From: Hirundichthys speculiger
Taxonomy: Eukaryota > Chordata > Actinopteri > Beloniformes > Exocoetidae
Length of the DNA: 64,000 bases
Reading direction: 5' to 3'
Assembly (NCBI GenBank): GCA_018398805.1
Contig: JAGFBZ010002322.1
Span: forward strand, 1 to 64,000
Shown here in pieces: positions 23,701 through 33,918 of this stretch (the first letter of the stretch is position 1; each line of letters opens with the position of its first letter). Position numbers and translations under genes: made by a program. The notes under the pieces were generated by a model, which did not search any database, was not told the origin of the DNA, and worked only from the letters and a program-made list of their open reading frames with translations.

Positions 23701-26700
23701 TCAGGGAGAGTGTGATCCAAACTGTTGTTTGAGACAATTAAAAAATAAATAAATATGGCACTTTTTCCATAACTGAAGTTGAAGTAGTTTTCTTATTTTG
23801 CACAGACAATGTTTACTTTTGGAAAGTCCTTGTTGCCTTTGAAAATGCATCCAGTGGGGCGTCACAATAAAATTAGGCATGTGTTAATTCCACGACAGGA
23901 GATATGTGATGTTACCTAAAATTAGTTTTGAGGAAAAATAGCCCACATATATTGGTATCGGTAGATATCGGAATCGGAAATTGAGAGTTGGACAATATCG
24001 GCATATCGGATATCGGCAAAAAAGCCACTATCGGACATCCCTAATGAAAAGCACATTTAAACTGGAGATCTTTGTAAGAATGCTCACCTCATAATTCTGT
24101 CCAATTTTCAAAGAATGAGTCTCACCCTGGGCAGAAGTTACGTGGGGCAGTTTCAGGTGAGTTCTGTATTTTAATATGTGTGGCTGCACCTGCCTTTCAG
24201 TGACAACCTAAAACCGTTATTATCCTCAACTACAGGTCAGATCCCTTGACAACATACTCCAACTGGTCATGAAACTGGTCGTGATACCCAGAGTTAACAG
24301 TGAGTTTTTCACATTTATTTCTCTCCATTTAGGATTTTTTAGGATTTTCAAACATAATTTCAAAGACTTAATTTTCCAAAAACTTACAAATTTCCTCCTC
24401 TGTATTTATTTATTCTCATTTAAAGCCTATTCTTCAGGTAACTGATAGCCAGAGTAAAGACTTCAGAACAGTAGCGGTGTTGCTCAGGTTTCCCAATTCT
24501 TGTTAGAACAGCAGCGTTACATACATTACATTTTATATATCAGCATGGTTTATATTTCTTTTTTCAGAATTTTTGAGTTCATGGTTGAATTTTGATTTTT
24601 TTTTTTTTAACCACTATGCTAGGTTTTGCTGAGATTTGCAGTGGCAATCATAACAAATCATGGCCCCCTTTGCTGTAACTCAGGCATACATGGTTTGTTC
24701 TGGTCCAAAAATAGTGATTATGATTGTAGTCTGAGCCTGAACACACCGACATGGTAATATTCAGGAACAGTTGTAGCGCCACCTGTTGGCTACAGGACTG
24801 TCATTTTGTATCCAGACTCTTAGTGGCCTCAGCATCTGGACATCAGATCTCTGATTCTATATATTTGTTTGAGGTGATAAAAAGCTGTGACAGTGTTGCC
24901 AGCTGAGCGACTTTGTCGCTATATCTAGCGACTTTCCAGACCCCCCCTAGCGACTTAATTTGTAAAAAGCGACTAGCGACAAATCTAGCGACTTTTTCTG
25001 GTGATTTTGAGACTCACGCGCACTCAGACCGCTAGGTTTGAAGCCATCACTTGGCTGCTGTCTGTCTGTGTGTGGACTGGGCGTGTGTCGCCACATACAC
25101 AGGCGAGGCAACGCGCGTGCACGCAAACACCCGCCCCCGCGACAACTCGAGCTCCTCTCCACCCACAACAGAACTTTCAAACCCCTTTGCTCGAGTCGGT
25201 CGCGTGGTTCCTCCCGTTTTACATCAGATCCTCCTTGCGTGCGTTCACTATGACGCTCCATTCGCTTACTGGTTACTTCGGTCCTGGCGCCATCTAGTGG
25301 CGCAGCTGTGTAACGACAATAGAAAAGTCTAGACCTCAATTATAGGACGACCCCCCCCATTTTTGAAAATAAGATTTCGAGAATAAAATCCTATATTCGG
25401 GCCAGTACGCTATTTATTTATTGATCTGTAGCTCGACATCAGTTGTACAATATATGCAACAAGCTAATAATTTATATTCATATTTGGCATGACGAATCCC
25501 AGATCCAGGAGGAACAATACGGGTTCCGTCCTGGTCCTGGACCACTGGACCAGCTCTATACCCTCACTAGGATCCTGGAGGGATGATGGGAATTTGCCCA
25601 ACCAGTCCACATGTGTTTTGTGGACTTGGAGAAGACATTTGACCGTGTCCCTCGGGGGGTCCTGTGGGGGGTACTCCAGGAGTATGGGGTCCTGTGGGGG
25701 GTACTCCAGGAGTTGGAGGTCCTGTGGGGGGTACTCCAATCAATCAATCAATCAAACTTTATTTATATAGCACTTTTCCTACAAATCATGTTGCAACGCA
25801 AAGTGCTGGACAACAAGAAGATTAAAAACACAGAAACACCCCCAAACCCATATACAAATGCCCACACACAACATATATACACACACACACCCACACATAC
25901 ATCCATCCACCGACCCACCCACTGAGCTAAGCACCCACCCACCACCCCTCACCCAACCCCAAAAAAGAGCGACATGACCAGAACAAACTGTGTCTAAAGC
26001 ATGGCTGAACACTGAGGGACCTACTGAGGAAACACCATCTTTTGGGAGCCGTCCATACCGGAGTAGCAGCACCGCCCGTGGCTACAGATGACGCCGCCAG
26101 AGACCACCCCGACCCGTACCGATAGGGGGAAGCCACCACATGGTGCAGGTCCCCCCCCCCAACCCCTCGGGCCTGAGCGATCCCCGAGACGACGGCCCCA
26201 CGGCAGATCATGTACACCTCCCAGCATGGAGGGCCCCCATGAGGAAACAGGAGTTGGAAACTACAGGAGTATGGGGTCCTGTGGGGGGTACTCCAGGAGT
26301 ATGGGGTGCTGGGCCCGTTGTTACGGGCTGTCCAGTCCCTGTACAAATGGAGTGGGAGCTTGGTCCGCATTGCCGGTTGTAGGTCGGATTCGTTTTCGGT
26401 GGGAGTTGGACTCCACCAGGGCTGATCTTTGTCACCGATTCTGTTCATAACGTTTATGGACAGAATTTCTAGGCGCAGCCAAGGAGCGGAAGGGTTCTGG
26501 TTCGCTGGTGTCGGGATCTCGTCTCTGCTGTTTGCAGATGACGTGGTCCTGTTGGCGCCATCGAGTGGGGATCTGCAGCTCTCGCTGGAGCGGTTCACAG
26601 CAGGGATGAGAATCAGCACCTCCAAATCTGAGACCATGGTCCTCAGTCGGAAAAGGGTAGAATGCCTCCTCCGGGTCGGGAGTGAGGTTCTGCCTCAAGT

Positions 26701-28010
26701 GGAGGAGTTTAAGTATCTCGGGGTCTTGTTCACGAGTGATGGGAGAAAGGAGCGGGAGATCGACAGACGGATTGGTGCAGCGTCTGCTGTGGTGGTGACT
26801 CTGTACCGGTCCGTTGTGGTGTTGACTCTGTACCGGTCCGTTGTGGTGGTGACTCTGTACCGGTCCGTTGTGGTGGTGACTCTGTACCGGTCCGTTGTGG
26901 CGGTGACTCTGTACCGGTCCGTTGTGGTGGTGACTCTGTACCGGTCCGTTGTGGTGAAGAGAGAGCTGAGCCAAAAGGCAAGGCTCTGTTTACCGGTCGA
27001 TCTTTGTTCCAACCCTCACCTATGGTCATGAACTGTGGGTAGTGACCGAAAGAATGACATCATAGATACAAGCGGCGGAAATGAGTTTCCTCCGCAGGGT
27101 GGCTGGACTCTCCCTTAGAGATAAGGTGAGAAGTTCAGTCATTCAGGAGAGACTCAGAGTAGAGCCGCTGCTCCTTCACATCGAGAGGAGCCAGCTGAGG
27201 TGGTTCATCTGGTTAGGATGCCCCCCGGACGCCTCCCTGGAGAGGTGTTTCGGGCATGTCCAACTGGGAGAAGACCACGGGGAAGACCCAGGACCCGCTG
27301 GAGAGATTATATCTCTCAGCTGGCCTGGGAACTCCTCGGGATTCTCCCAGAGGAGCTGGTGGAGGCGGCCGAGGGGAGGGAGGTTGCTAGATGGATGGAT
27401 GGCATGACGAGTATCAGAGCTGTTTTCTTTTTTCCAACCATGTGTGCATATGAGACACAACTCTGATGTAATATTTTATATTTCGGCTTCTTTAATTTTT
27501 AATCTTAAACTTGCTTTATTTTCAATATTTATCCGTACTTAACTTCATGTAATTTTTGATCTGCGTTGTGTCTATGAACTATGCCACTATATTATATATA
27601 GTGTGTTATATATAATATGGAGCTGCTAAACTGATTTTCACAGTTAATGTTGGTAACAATGTGAACAGTGACAATAAAGGATTTTGAATTTTGAATTATT
27701 ATTATTATTTTTTTTTAATTATATAAGCCTTACTGATCATTCTGATTGATCTAAACTGAATTATTTCTCCTCACAGCTCAGCTTTCTAAGGGTTACCCGC
27801 TTCCTACACTCGGAAAGATGAAACTTCTTAACACTCAGTTTCAAGTACTGAAGGTTAGTGACGCCATATTTTTGCACAACTGTAACAATTTTTCATAAGA
27901 TCAAGTTTTGCACTAGAAATTTCTAACTGAATAATAAAACTTCTCCAAACGTGTATTTTTTCCTGTAGGACTACATTCTGATCGGTACTGATGTCCAGTT
28001 CACGGGCTGA
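17779..28010 (+). CDS. bpi: BPI/LBP-family bactericidal permeability-increasing protein (15 coding exons, 482 aa)
   Basis: Secreted lipid- and LPS-binding innate immune protein of the BPI/LBP/PLTP/CETP fold. Coding exons: 17779-17881, 17962-18076, 18170-18301, 18364-18546, 18627-18690, 22071-22131, 22217-22308, 22391-22567, 22656-22715, 22843-23010, 23091-23158, 24114-24156, 24236-24299, 27777-27853, 27969-28010. All junctions are GT-AG and keep phase; the total is 1449 nt. The start gives a signal peptide (MFMCCWFGLVALIATSSGA) and then NPGVKVKLTEKGLEYG, typical of a BPI amino terminus. C162 (NNAGCEAAVG) and C201 (MCPLVSKAISDL) fit the conserved disulfide of the N-terminal barrel. Residues near 235-330 (FSLPPQANSMVYMGIS, DDMVPKSSPVRL) match the hinge and C-terminal barrel; the end is DYILIGTDVQFTG. 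Length fits the family. Fish have one or two BPI/LBP co-orthologues, so BPI versus LBP cannot be settled here. Introns 6 and 14 are swollen by transposons. Confidence 0.95.
19425..20066. mobile_element. hAT element 'ctgggcgata' family, copy 1 (642 bp)
   Basis: Ends tagtgctgggcgatatg / catatcgcccagcacta, 8-bp duplication gttgaccc (19417-19424, 20067-20074). It sits inside the LINE reverse-transcriptase region. An inverted copy is at 40244-40892. Confidence 0.9.
20240..20985 (+). mobile_element. PIF/Harbinger-like element, copy 1 (746 bp)
   Basis: Ends cagtgcgtttacatg / catgtaaccgcagcc. Flanking triplets aat and agt are one base apart. The interior encodes a 70-aa Myb/SANT-like frame at 20542-20754 on +. 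Four such copies lie in the window, all in introns. Confidence 0.8.
20542..20754 (+). CDS. Myb/SANT-like DNA-binding peptide of the Harbinger-like element
   Basis: A 70-codon frame starting [20 protein letters not shown] and containing [16 protein letters not shown] then VKNKWNVV, the three-helix pattern of Myb/SANT-like domains used by Harbinger accessory proteins. Identical at protein level to the copy at 30481; the copy at 55941 differs at two residues. Probably the 5' exon of an ancestral element gene. Whether it is expressed is unknown. Confidence 0.5.
   Translation: MAARSKRCSRAETIYLINSLEELEIIKRTDGRKHKNCELFKAARLNEGGFTDRDATQVKNKWNVVANRVS
23174..24043. mobile_element. hAT element 'atgtccgata' family (870 bp), BPI intron 12
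   Basis: Ends tagggatgtccgata / tatcggacatcccta with a perfect 8-bp duplication atgaaaag (23166-23173, 24044-24051). It begins 16 bases into intron 12. A shorter derivative is at 60592-60840. Confidence 0.92.
24560..24860. repeat. Fragment of the teleost 'gcgccacc' repeat
   Basis: Shares tctggtccaaaa and gttgtagcgccacctgttgg with the longer copy at 57516-59240. Confidence 0.45.
24891..25210. mobile_element. Half copy of the 'agcgact' MITE
   Basis: Matches the left arm of the element at 1037-1649, starting cagtgttgccagctgagcga. The right arm is missing. Confidence 0.65.
25738..26215 (-). mobile_element. Retroelement 3' end inserted in the LINE
   Basis: The stretch tcaatcaatcaatcaatcaa and actttatttatatagcac reads, on -, as a 3' terminus with an (attg)n tail. 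It interrupts the repeated ggtcctgtggggggtactcc text of the host LINE. Confidence 0.6.
26798..26959 (+). repeat. Six in-frame 27-bp repeats in the LINE reading frame
   Basis: Unit actctgtaccggtccgttgt plus ggtggtg, spaced exactly 27 bp (26798, 26825, 26852, 26879, 26906, 26933). It adds nine-residue VTLYRSVVV units and keeps the frame open. Confidence 0.95.
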
Positions 28011-28068
28011 AAACTCCAAGTCATGTTTTTCCAGAGGATGGAGGCCAAATCACAGCCAGAGAACAAAA

Positions 28069-28248
28069 AATAAATGTTAAAAAAATGTTTGATAATTATG
28101 TCTACTGAGATAACTTTGGACATCACCTCAGAGATTTTAAATTTTACTTTCCTTGTATTGCTGTTTGTGAATGAGGGAACAATGTTACTCTCGTACTTTC
28201 CCAACAGTTGACGTTTCTTGATATGCATTCCCCTTATTCAGAAATAAA
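28069..28248 (+). terminator. bpi: Poly(A) signals of the BPI/LBP gene
   Basis: Two AATAAA hexamers follow the stop codon, at 28069-28074 and 28243-28248. Either could end the transcript, with a 3' UTR of roughly 80 or 255 bases. Choice between them is not visible in the sequence. Confidence 0.5.
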
Positions 28249-28333
28249 ATGTTCTTAAGTCTGGGAACTAATTAAATTCTCAAATTTTCTGACTTAACAG
28301 AGTGATTCTACAAATGTGTTGATCTGTGTCATT

Positions 28334-28339
28334 TTTATT
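28334..28339 (-). terminator. cdk5rap1: Candidate poly(A) signal of CDK5RAP1
   Basis: TTTATT on + reads AATAAA on -. It lies about 1.04 kb downstream of the CDK5RAP1 stop and beyond the minisatellite. If it is the one used, the whole E-box minisatellite is transcribed as CDK5RAP1 3' UTR. No canonical hexamer was seen between the stop codon and the array. Confidence 0.3.
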
Positions 28340-28634
28340 GCAGACTGGAGAATCTACAAAAAATAAATATATCATAGTCTCAGAAAAACAAACAAAAAAA
28401 TCAACATACAGTCAAACCTATACTTATAATTAAATAAATTGTATCCTTTTATCTCATCCAAACCTGATTTGAGTAACACAAGTTGTAACATTTTAAAAAT
28501 AGTTGGTGCTGACATTAAATATCTTTAACTCTTTAAGTACCGATAGTTAACTGCAGCAGTCTAAGATGAACACAAACAAAACAAAACAAAACAAACAAAC
28601 ACACAAATGACAAAAAACTTTGAAATGTATTATT

Positions 28635-29360
28635 CCTGGTGTCCATCATGGTTGTATCTGAGACCACGTGTCCTGGTTGTGTCCATCATGGTGTCCATCA
28701 TGGTTGTATCTGAGACCACGTGTCCTGGTTGTGTCCATCATGGTTGTGTCCCAGACCACGTGTCCTGGTTGTGTCCATCATGGTTGTGTCCCAGAGCACG
28801 TGTCCTGGTTGTGTCCATCATGGTTGTATCTGAGACCACGTGTCCTGGTTGTGTCCATCATGGTTGTATCTGAGACCACGTGTCCTGGTTGTGTCCATCA
28901 TGGTGTCCATCATGGTTGTATCTGAGAGCACGTGTCCTGGTTGTGTCCATCGTGGTGTCCATCATGGTTGTATCTGAGAGCACGTGTCCTGGTTGTGTCC
29001 ATCATGGTGTCCATCATGGTTGTGTCCCAGACCACGTGTCCTGTTTGTGTCCATCATGGTGTCCATCATGGTTGTGTCCCAGACCACGTGTCCTGGTTGT
29101 GTCCATCATGGTGTCCATCATGGTTGTGTCCCAGACCACGTGTCCTGGTTGTGTCCATCATGGTTGTATCTGAGACCACGTGTCCTGGTTGTGTCCATCA
29201 TGGTGTCCATCATGGTTTGAGACCACGTGTCCTGGTTGTGTCCATCATGGTTGTATCTGAGACCACGTGTCCTGGTTGTGTCCATCATGGTTGTATCTGA
29301 GACCACGTGTCCCGGTTGTGTCCATCATGGTGTCCATCATGGTTGTGTCCCAGACCACAC
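28635..29360. repeat. Minisatellite, 40/52-bp unit with a CACGTG E-box per unit
   Basis: About 15-16 tandem units of ggttgtgtccatcatgg followed by ttgtatctgagaccacgtgtcct. Some units carry an extra tgtccatcatgg, giving 52 bp. Variants swap ttgtatctgag for ttgtgtcccag. Fifteen units contain CACGTG. The array ends about 15 bases beyond the CDK5RAP1 stop codon. Long reading frames through it (VSIMVVSETTCPGC repeats) are products of periodicity and are not called as genes. Confidence 0.95.
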
Positions 29361-29374
29361 TGGTTTACTGATGG

Positions 29375-32300
29375 TCACACTGGTCGTCTCAGGGAACTGT
29401 GGCTGACGGCTCGACCTCTCAAGCTCTGCGAGTTGGCCGACAGGATCTATACCAGATAAAAAAATATAAACAAACGCTTTACTAAATGTAGAAGAGCAAC
29501 ATCAAACCTTAGAGATCTTCACTGCTTAAATTGTTGAAATGACATCAAACCACTAACTGAAAGGAAACTTTAGTATTAGTCGTGGCTCTTTAATGGTCTG
29601 AACATGTTTAACATAAAAAAAGGTCTGACATCCTAACATCTGGAGTTAATGCAAAAATGCTTTAACTAAAAATAAATGTATTCAATATTTAAAACACATC
29701 AAAAACTTATGACTTAAGAATTTCTTTTTAAGTAACAATGACATTAATATTGAGGATCTAACAGTTTGAATAATACATTAAAGGATGTTTGTCTTTAATA
29801 ACACAGTAAAGGGATGAAAACATCAAATGTTATGTATCTGTCTGTGATATTAGGTATAAATGATAATTAAACAATGACAAGCTTAGGTTATCTTTTCTAA
29901 AACAACTGTAAAAGTGTGATTTGATCCTAAACCAAACAGCCCTTATCAGATTTAGATGTTGCAAAGTTCTGCATTGAAGAAAATGACAACAGTAAATGTT
30001 TTGTAATTTTCTCTCTTCTGACCAAACACTTAAGACGTGTAAGAAGAGCAGAAGAAAAAAAAAGAAAGTTAATAAATAGGTCACAGTAAATATGAACAAC
30101 TCTGCTAACCTCGTCTTCACGTTAAATCAATATACTCAGAAGATATCAAGTCATTAAAACTCGTTATTGAAACCTCAACTTAGCAATTATTCCAAGTAAC
30201 AACAATCAGTACGTTTACATGGGAAGTTTAATTCCTCTTTAATTCAGAATTAAAGTTAAAGCCGAATAAAAGTTACCATGTAAACACTTAATTCCATATG
30301 AAAATGTCAATTCCGAACTAAGTGTCTGGTTTATTCCCATTTTAAATCTGAATTAAATAATTCCGCGGTCATGTTTACACTCATTCCTGTTTAAATTAAT
30401 TCCCGTCTTTCTGCGCATGCTAGTTCTCTTGCCCGTCTGTCGCGATGACGCTAATATTCCGCGCTGGGCTTGTTTTCAAAATGGCAGCACGCAGTAAACG
30501 GTGTTCAAGAGCAGAGACGATTTATTTAATAAATAGCTTGGAGGAACTGGAAATAATTAAAAGAACAGATGGCAGGAAACATAAAAATTGTGAGCTTTTC
30601 AAAGCGGCCAGGTTAAATGAAGGAGGTTTCACAGATAGAGACGCCACCCAGGTCAAAAATAAGTGGAATGTTGTTGCTAACCGAGTTAGCTAAGTTTGTT
30701 TTCTTCCGGTAGATGTAAAGACGTCCGCCCCCCCATCCAATCAGAAACCTTCCCAACCCCCAGACCTAAAGCGGAGTTGGATAAAGACGAACAAACGTGT
30801 TTTCCATGTAAACCTTAATTCGGAATTACTATTTCCATGTAAACTCGAAGGGAAATAGTTTAATTCGGAATTATTTAATTCCTAATTATTAATTCCGAAT
30901 TTAAAAACATCATGTAACCACAGCCAATGATACAAAATGAGTGCAAACAACCGTAACAAATGTGTTTGTATTTTCCACAAACGCAGAAATACATCCATGT
31001 GAACAGTATTGTAGAAATGAGTCAGATATTTCCGTGTGTTTACGTATGAAGTACCTTCACCAGAACATAGTCTCCAGGGTTGATGGGTGCAGCGCTGGAA
31101 TCAGAAGACTGAACAGCAACGTCTTCTTTGGGGAAGATCACTTTCATGTTACCATCAGTTCTCCCACACAGATCTTCAGCAGATCTTTTACTGTCCTGAA
31201 TAAACATGAAAACCAGAGTTCAGTGTTGCCTGGTACCAGGTTCAAATAAAAGTACAAACAGGGCTCCTACTTTTACCCATAAGACAGTTCCATTTCTTAA
31301 TTACAACAGAAATATTAAAGTTCAAATCTTCCTCACCCTTTCTTCAGTGTGTCTACTCTACCTCAGTCTCTAGTCATCTCTGGAAGTAAAAGGGGAAAAA
31401 GAAAAGCCCTCCTGTTTGTCATAACACTGGGTTTAATAATATCTACAGCAGATATAAAACCACCTTTATAAAATTGCAGTTTTAAATATGAAGATAGGAA
31501 ACAGAAATCCAGACTAAAAAAATAAATATTTGATAGTAGGGAATATTTTACATTATTAAAAAAACAAACAAACAAAAAAACCCTATCACGATTGCATAAG
31601 ACACAACCTTTTCTGAAGGTAAAATGGCACTGAAAGGTACCAACCAGGAGAAGGATATACAATAATTTTGAAGGAACTCCAAATATTATGGAACACTGTT
31701 AAAATCATTATCGGTAAGTGGAGAAATAGTGGAACCACAGAGACATTTCAAAAATCTGAACGGCCCTTCAAAGTTGATGAGAGGATGAGGAAAACACTGA
31801 TCACAAAGGCTATGAAGACGTCTAAGAGATACGGTGGCAAGAGCAAAAAAGAAAATATTAATTCAAAACCTTAATTCAGTCACCACAGACGTCAGAATAT
31901 GACACAACAATGGTTGTCTTTTTGTCTTTCATTTTAAAAGATATGTTTTGGGCAGAAAGCCAACAACGTCCTAGCAACGTCCTAGCAACAGCATAGCAAC
32001 AGCATAGCAACAGTGAATCAGTAAGCGAGATCACATCTCTCCCGTGTTAGCCTCCCTCCATTGGCTTCCCGTGAAATTTCGAATTGAGTTTAAAATTCTG
32101 CTTCTTGCATATAAGGCCCTTAATGGCCTAGCTCCGCGCTATTTACAAGACTTGATAGCATGTTATGCTCCTAATAGAGCTCTCCGCTCTCAGAGTGCAG
32201 GATTACTCGTCGTTCCTAGAATATCTAAAAGTAGATTTGGAGGACGGGCCTTCTGCTACCAGGCACCTTTATTCTGGAACAAGCTACCAGTTTGGGTTAA

Positions 32301-33865
32301 GGAGGCTGATACTATCTCCATTTTTAAAACTAAATTGAAAACATTTCTGTTTAGTAAAGCCTACAATTAGTCTTAACTATAGTGTGTAGGGGCTAATAGT
32401 TATAACTATAGTTGTAGTAGCTCAGACTAGAGTAGCTCGTCTTAATCACAGCTTCGTCATAGCTATGCTGCTATAGGCCTACGCTACAGGGGGACACCAA
32501 CATGATCTGCTGAGTGGTGTCTCCACTGCTTTTCTTTCCTCTTTGTCTTCCCTTTCCTCCTCCCTTCCTCCTCCTCCAGCTCATAATTATTTGGGAGCAC
32601 CTTGTTACTGAAACTGTGCCCCATATTCTTTGCTTTCCTGTGTTTGTTGTGCTGGTTTTGCCTCCTTTTTCTTTCTGTGTATTTGCAGGCCAGAGTGTCC
32701 TGGGTTTCATGCTGACTTGCAGTTCCATCCTCTGTCCATCCCGGGGTTCACCTCCACTTGTGTTTGGGTGCCGACTGACGTGGTGATCGGCGACCTGGTC
32801 CTCTGGCCATCTCACCTCAGTGCTGCTACCTCCATCTGTTTATGTTTATATGGTCATTATATTCAGTCATTTGTGTCTCTCCTCTCTCTGTCCTCCATCT
32901 TCTCTCCGTCCTCCATCCTCTCTCTGTCCTGTCTCCCCTCTTTTCTTTCTCTACCCGGCTGGCCTTCGGCAGGAGGGTCCCCCCATATGATCCAGGTCCT
33001 GCTCAAGCTTTCTTCCTCTTAAAGTGGAGTTTTTCCTTGCCATTGTTTGGCATTAAGGTTTTTTTTCTCCCTACGTGGGAGTTTTTTACCTGCCATTATC
33101 ACTGATTGGATTTAATATATAATCTTAGTTAATGATATTTTGCTCGGGGGTCATGCTCTGGGTCTCTGTAAAGCGCCTAGAGACAATTGTCATTGTAACA
33201 GACGCTATACAAATAAAATTGAATTGAATTGAATTGAATTGAATCATGGTGGGGGGAGCATTATGGTTTGGGGGTTGCTTTTCTTTCACTGGGGTTCTGT
33301 CTTCTGCCAAAAAGCTTAAAATGAAGTGGAATTTCAATTTTACTTTATTTGGATAGTGTCCACTACAAAACTAATGATCTCTAGGTGCTTGTCTGAGACC
33401 CAAAGCGTGACCAAAGAGCAAAAATGAACGATAAGAAGCAGAGGCAAGAAAAAACTCCCCAAACCGGGAGAAAACCTTTAAGGTGAACAGTGAAATATTG
33501 AAATATTGTCATGTCTGAATGTAAAAGAAGAATATTCACATACACAGACACATAACACACATGTCGGGGGGGGGGGGGGGGGGGGGGGGGGGGAGGGGAC
33601 CGGCCATACTGTGTCTTTTTTTGTTTTGACCTTTACACTACTTTTGAATTCATTATTTGATTTTTCGTATACATTTGGATTAATCGTGATTAATCAAGGA
33701 AATCATGCGATGAATCGCGATTAAATATTTTAATCGTTGCCCAGCCCTATTATTATTATTATTATTATTATTATTATGTTAATATAATATATTATGTATA
33801 TTATTATTATTATTATTAGGGCCCGAGCGCCGAGGGTGCTAGGACCCTATTGTATTTTTTTTATG

Positions 33866-33918
<53 letters not shown>

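Larger units (their letters stand above)
25494..27470 (+). mobile_element. RTE/Rex3-like LINE remnant, BPI intron 14
   Basis: Reverse-transcriptase blocks are legible: EEQYGFRPGPG, FVDLEKTFDRVPRGVLWGVL, then 26429-27031 with ISSLLFADDVVLLAPSSGD (FADD active-site box) and VEEFKYLGVLFTSDGR, then SFLRRVAGLSLRDKV and GRRPRGRPRTRWRDY. It ends in gatggatggatgg. A frameshift after 27031 and an inserted reverse retroelement end (25738-26215) break it. It is the same strand as BPI. Confidence 0.8.

Noticed and set aside
28607..29306. Overlapping frames with cysteine-rich VSIMVVSETTCPGC repeats
   Set aside because: Minisatellite periodicity in the CDK5RAP1 3' flank.
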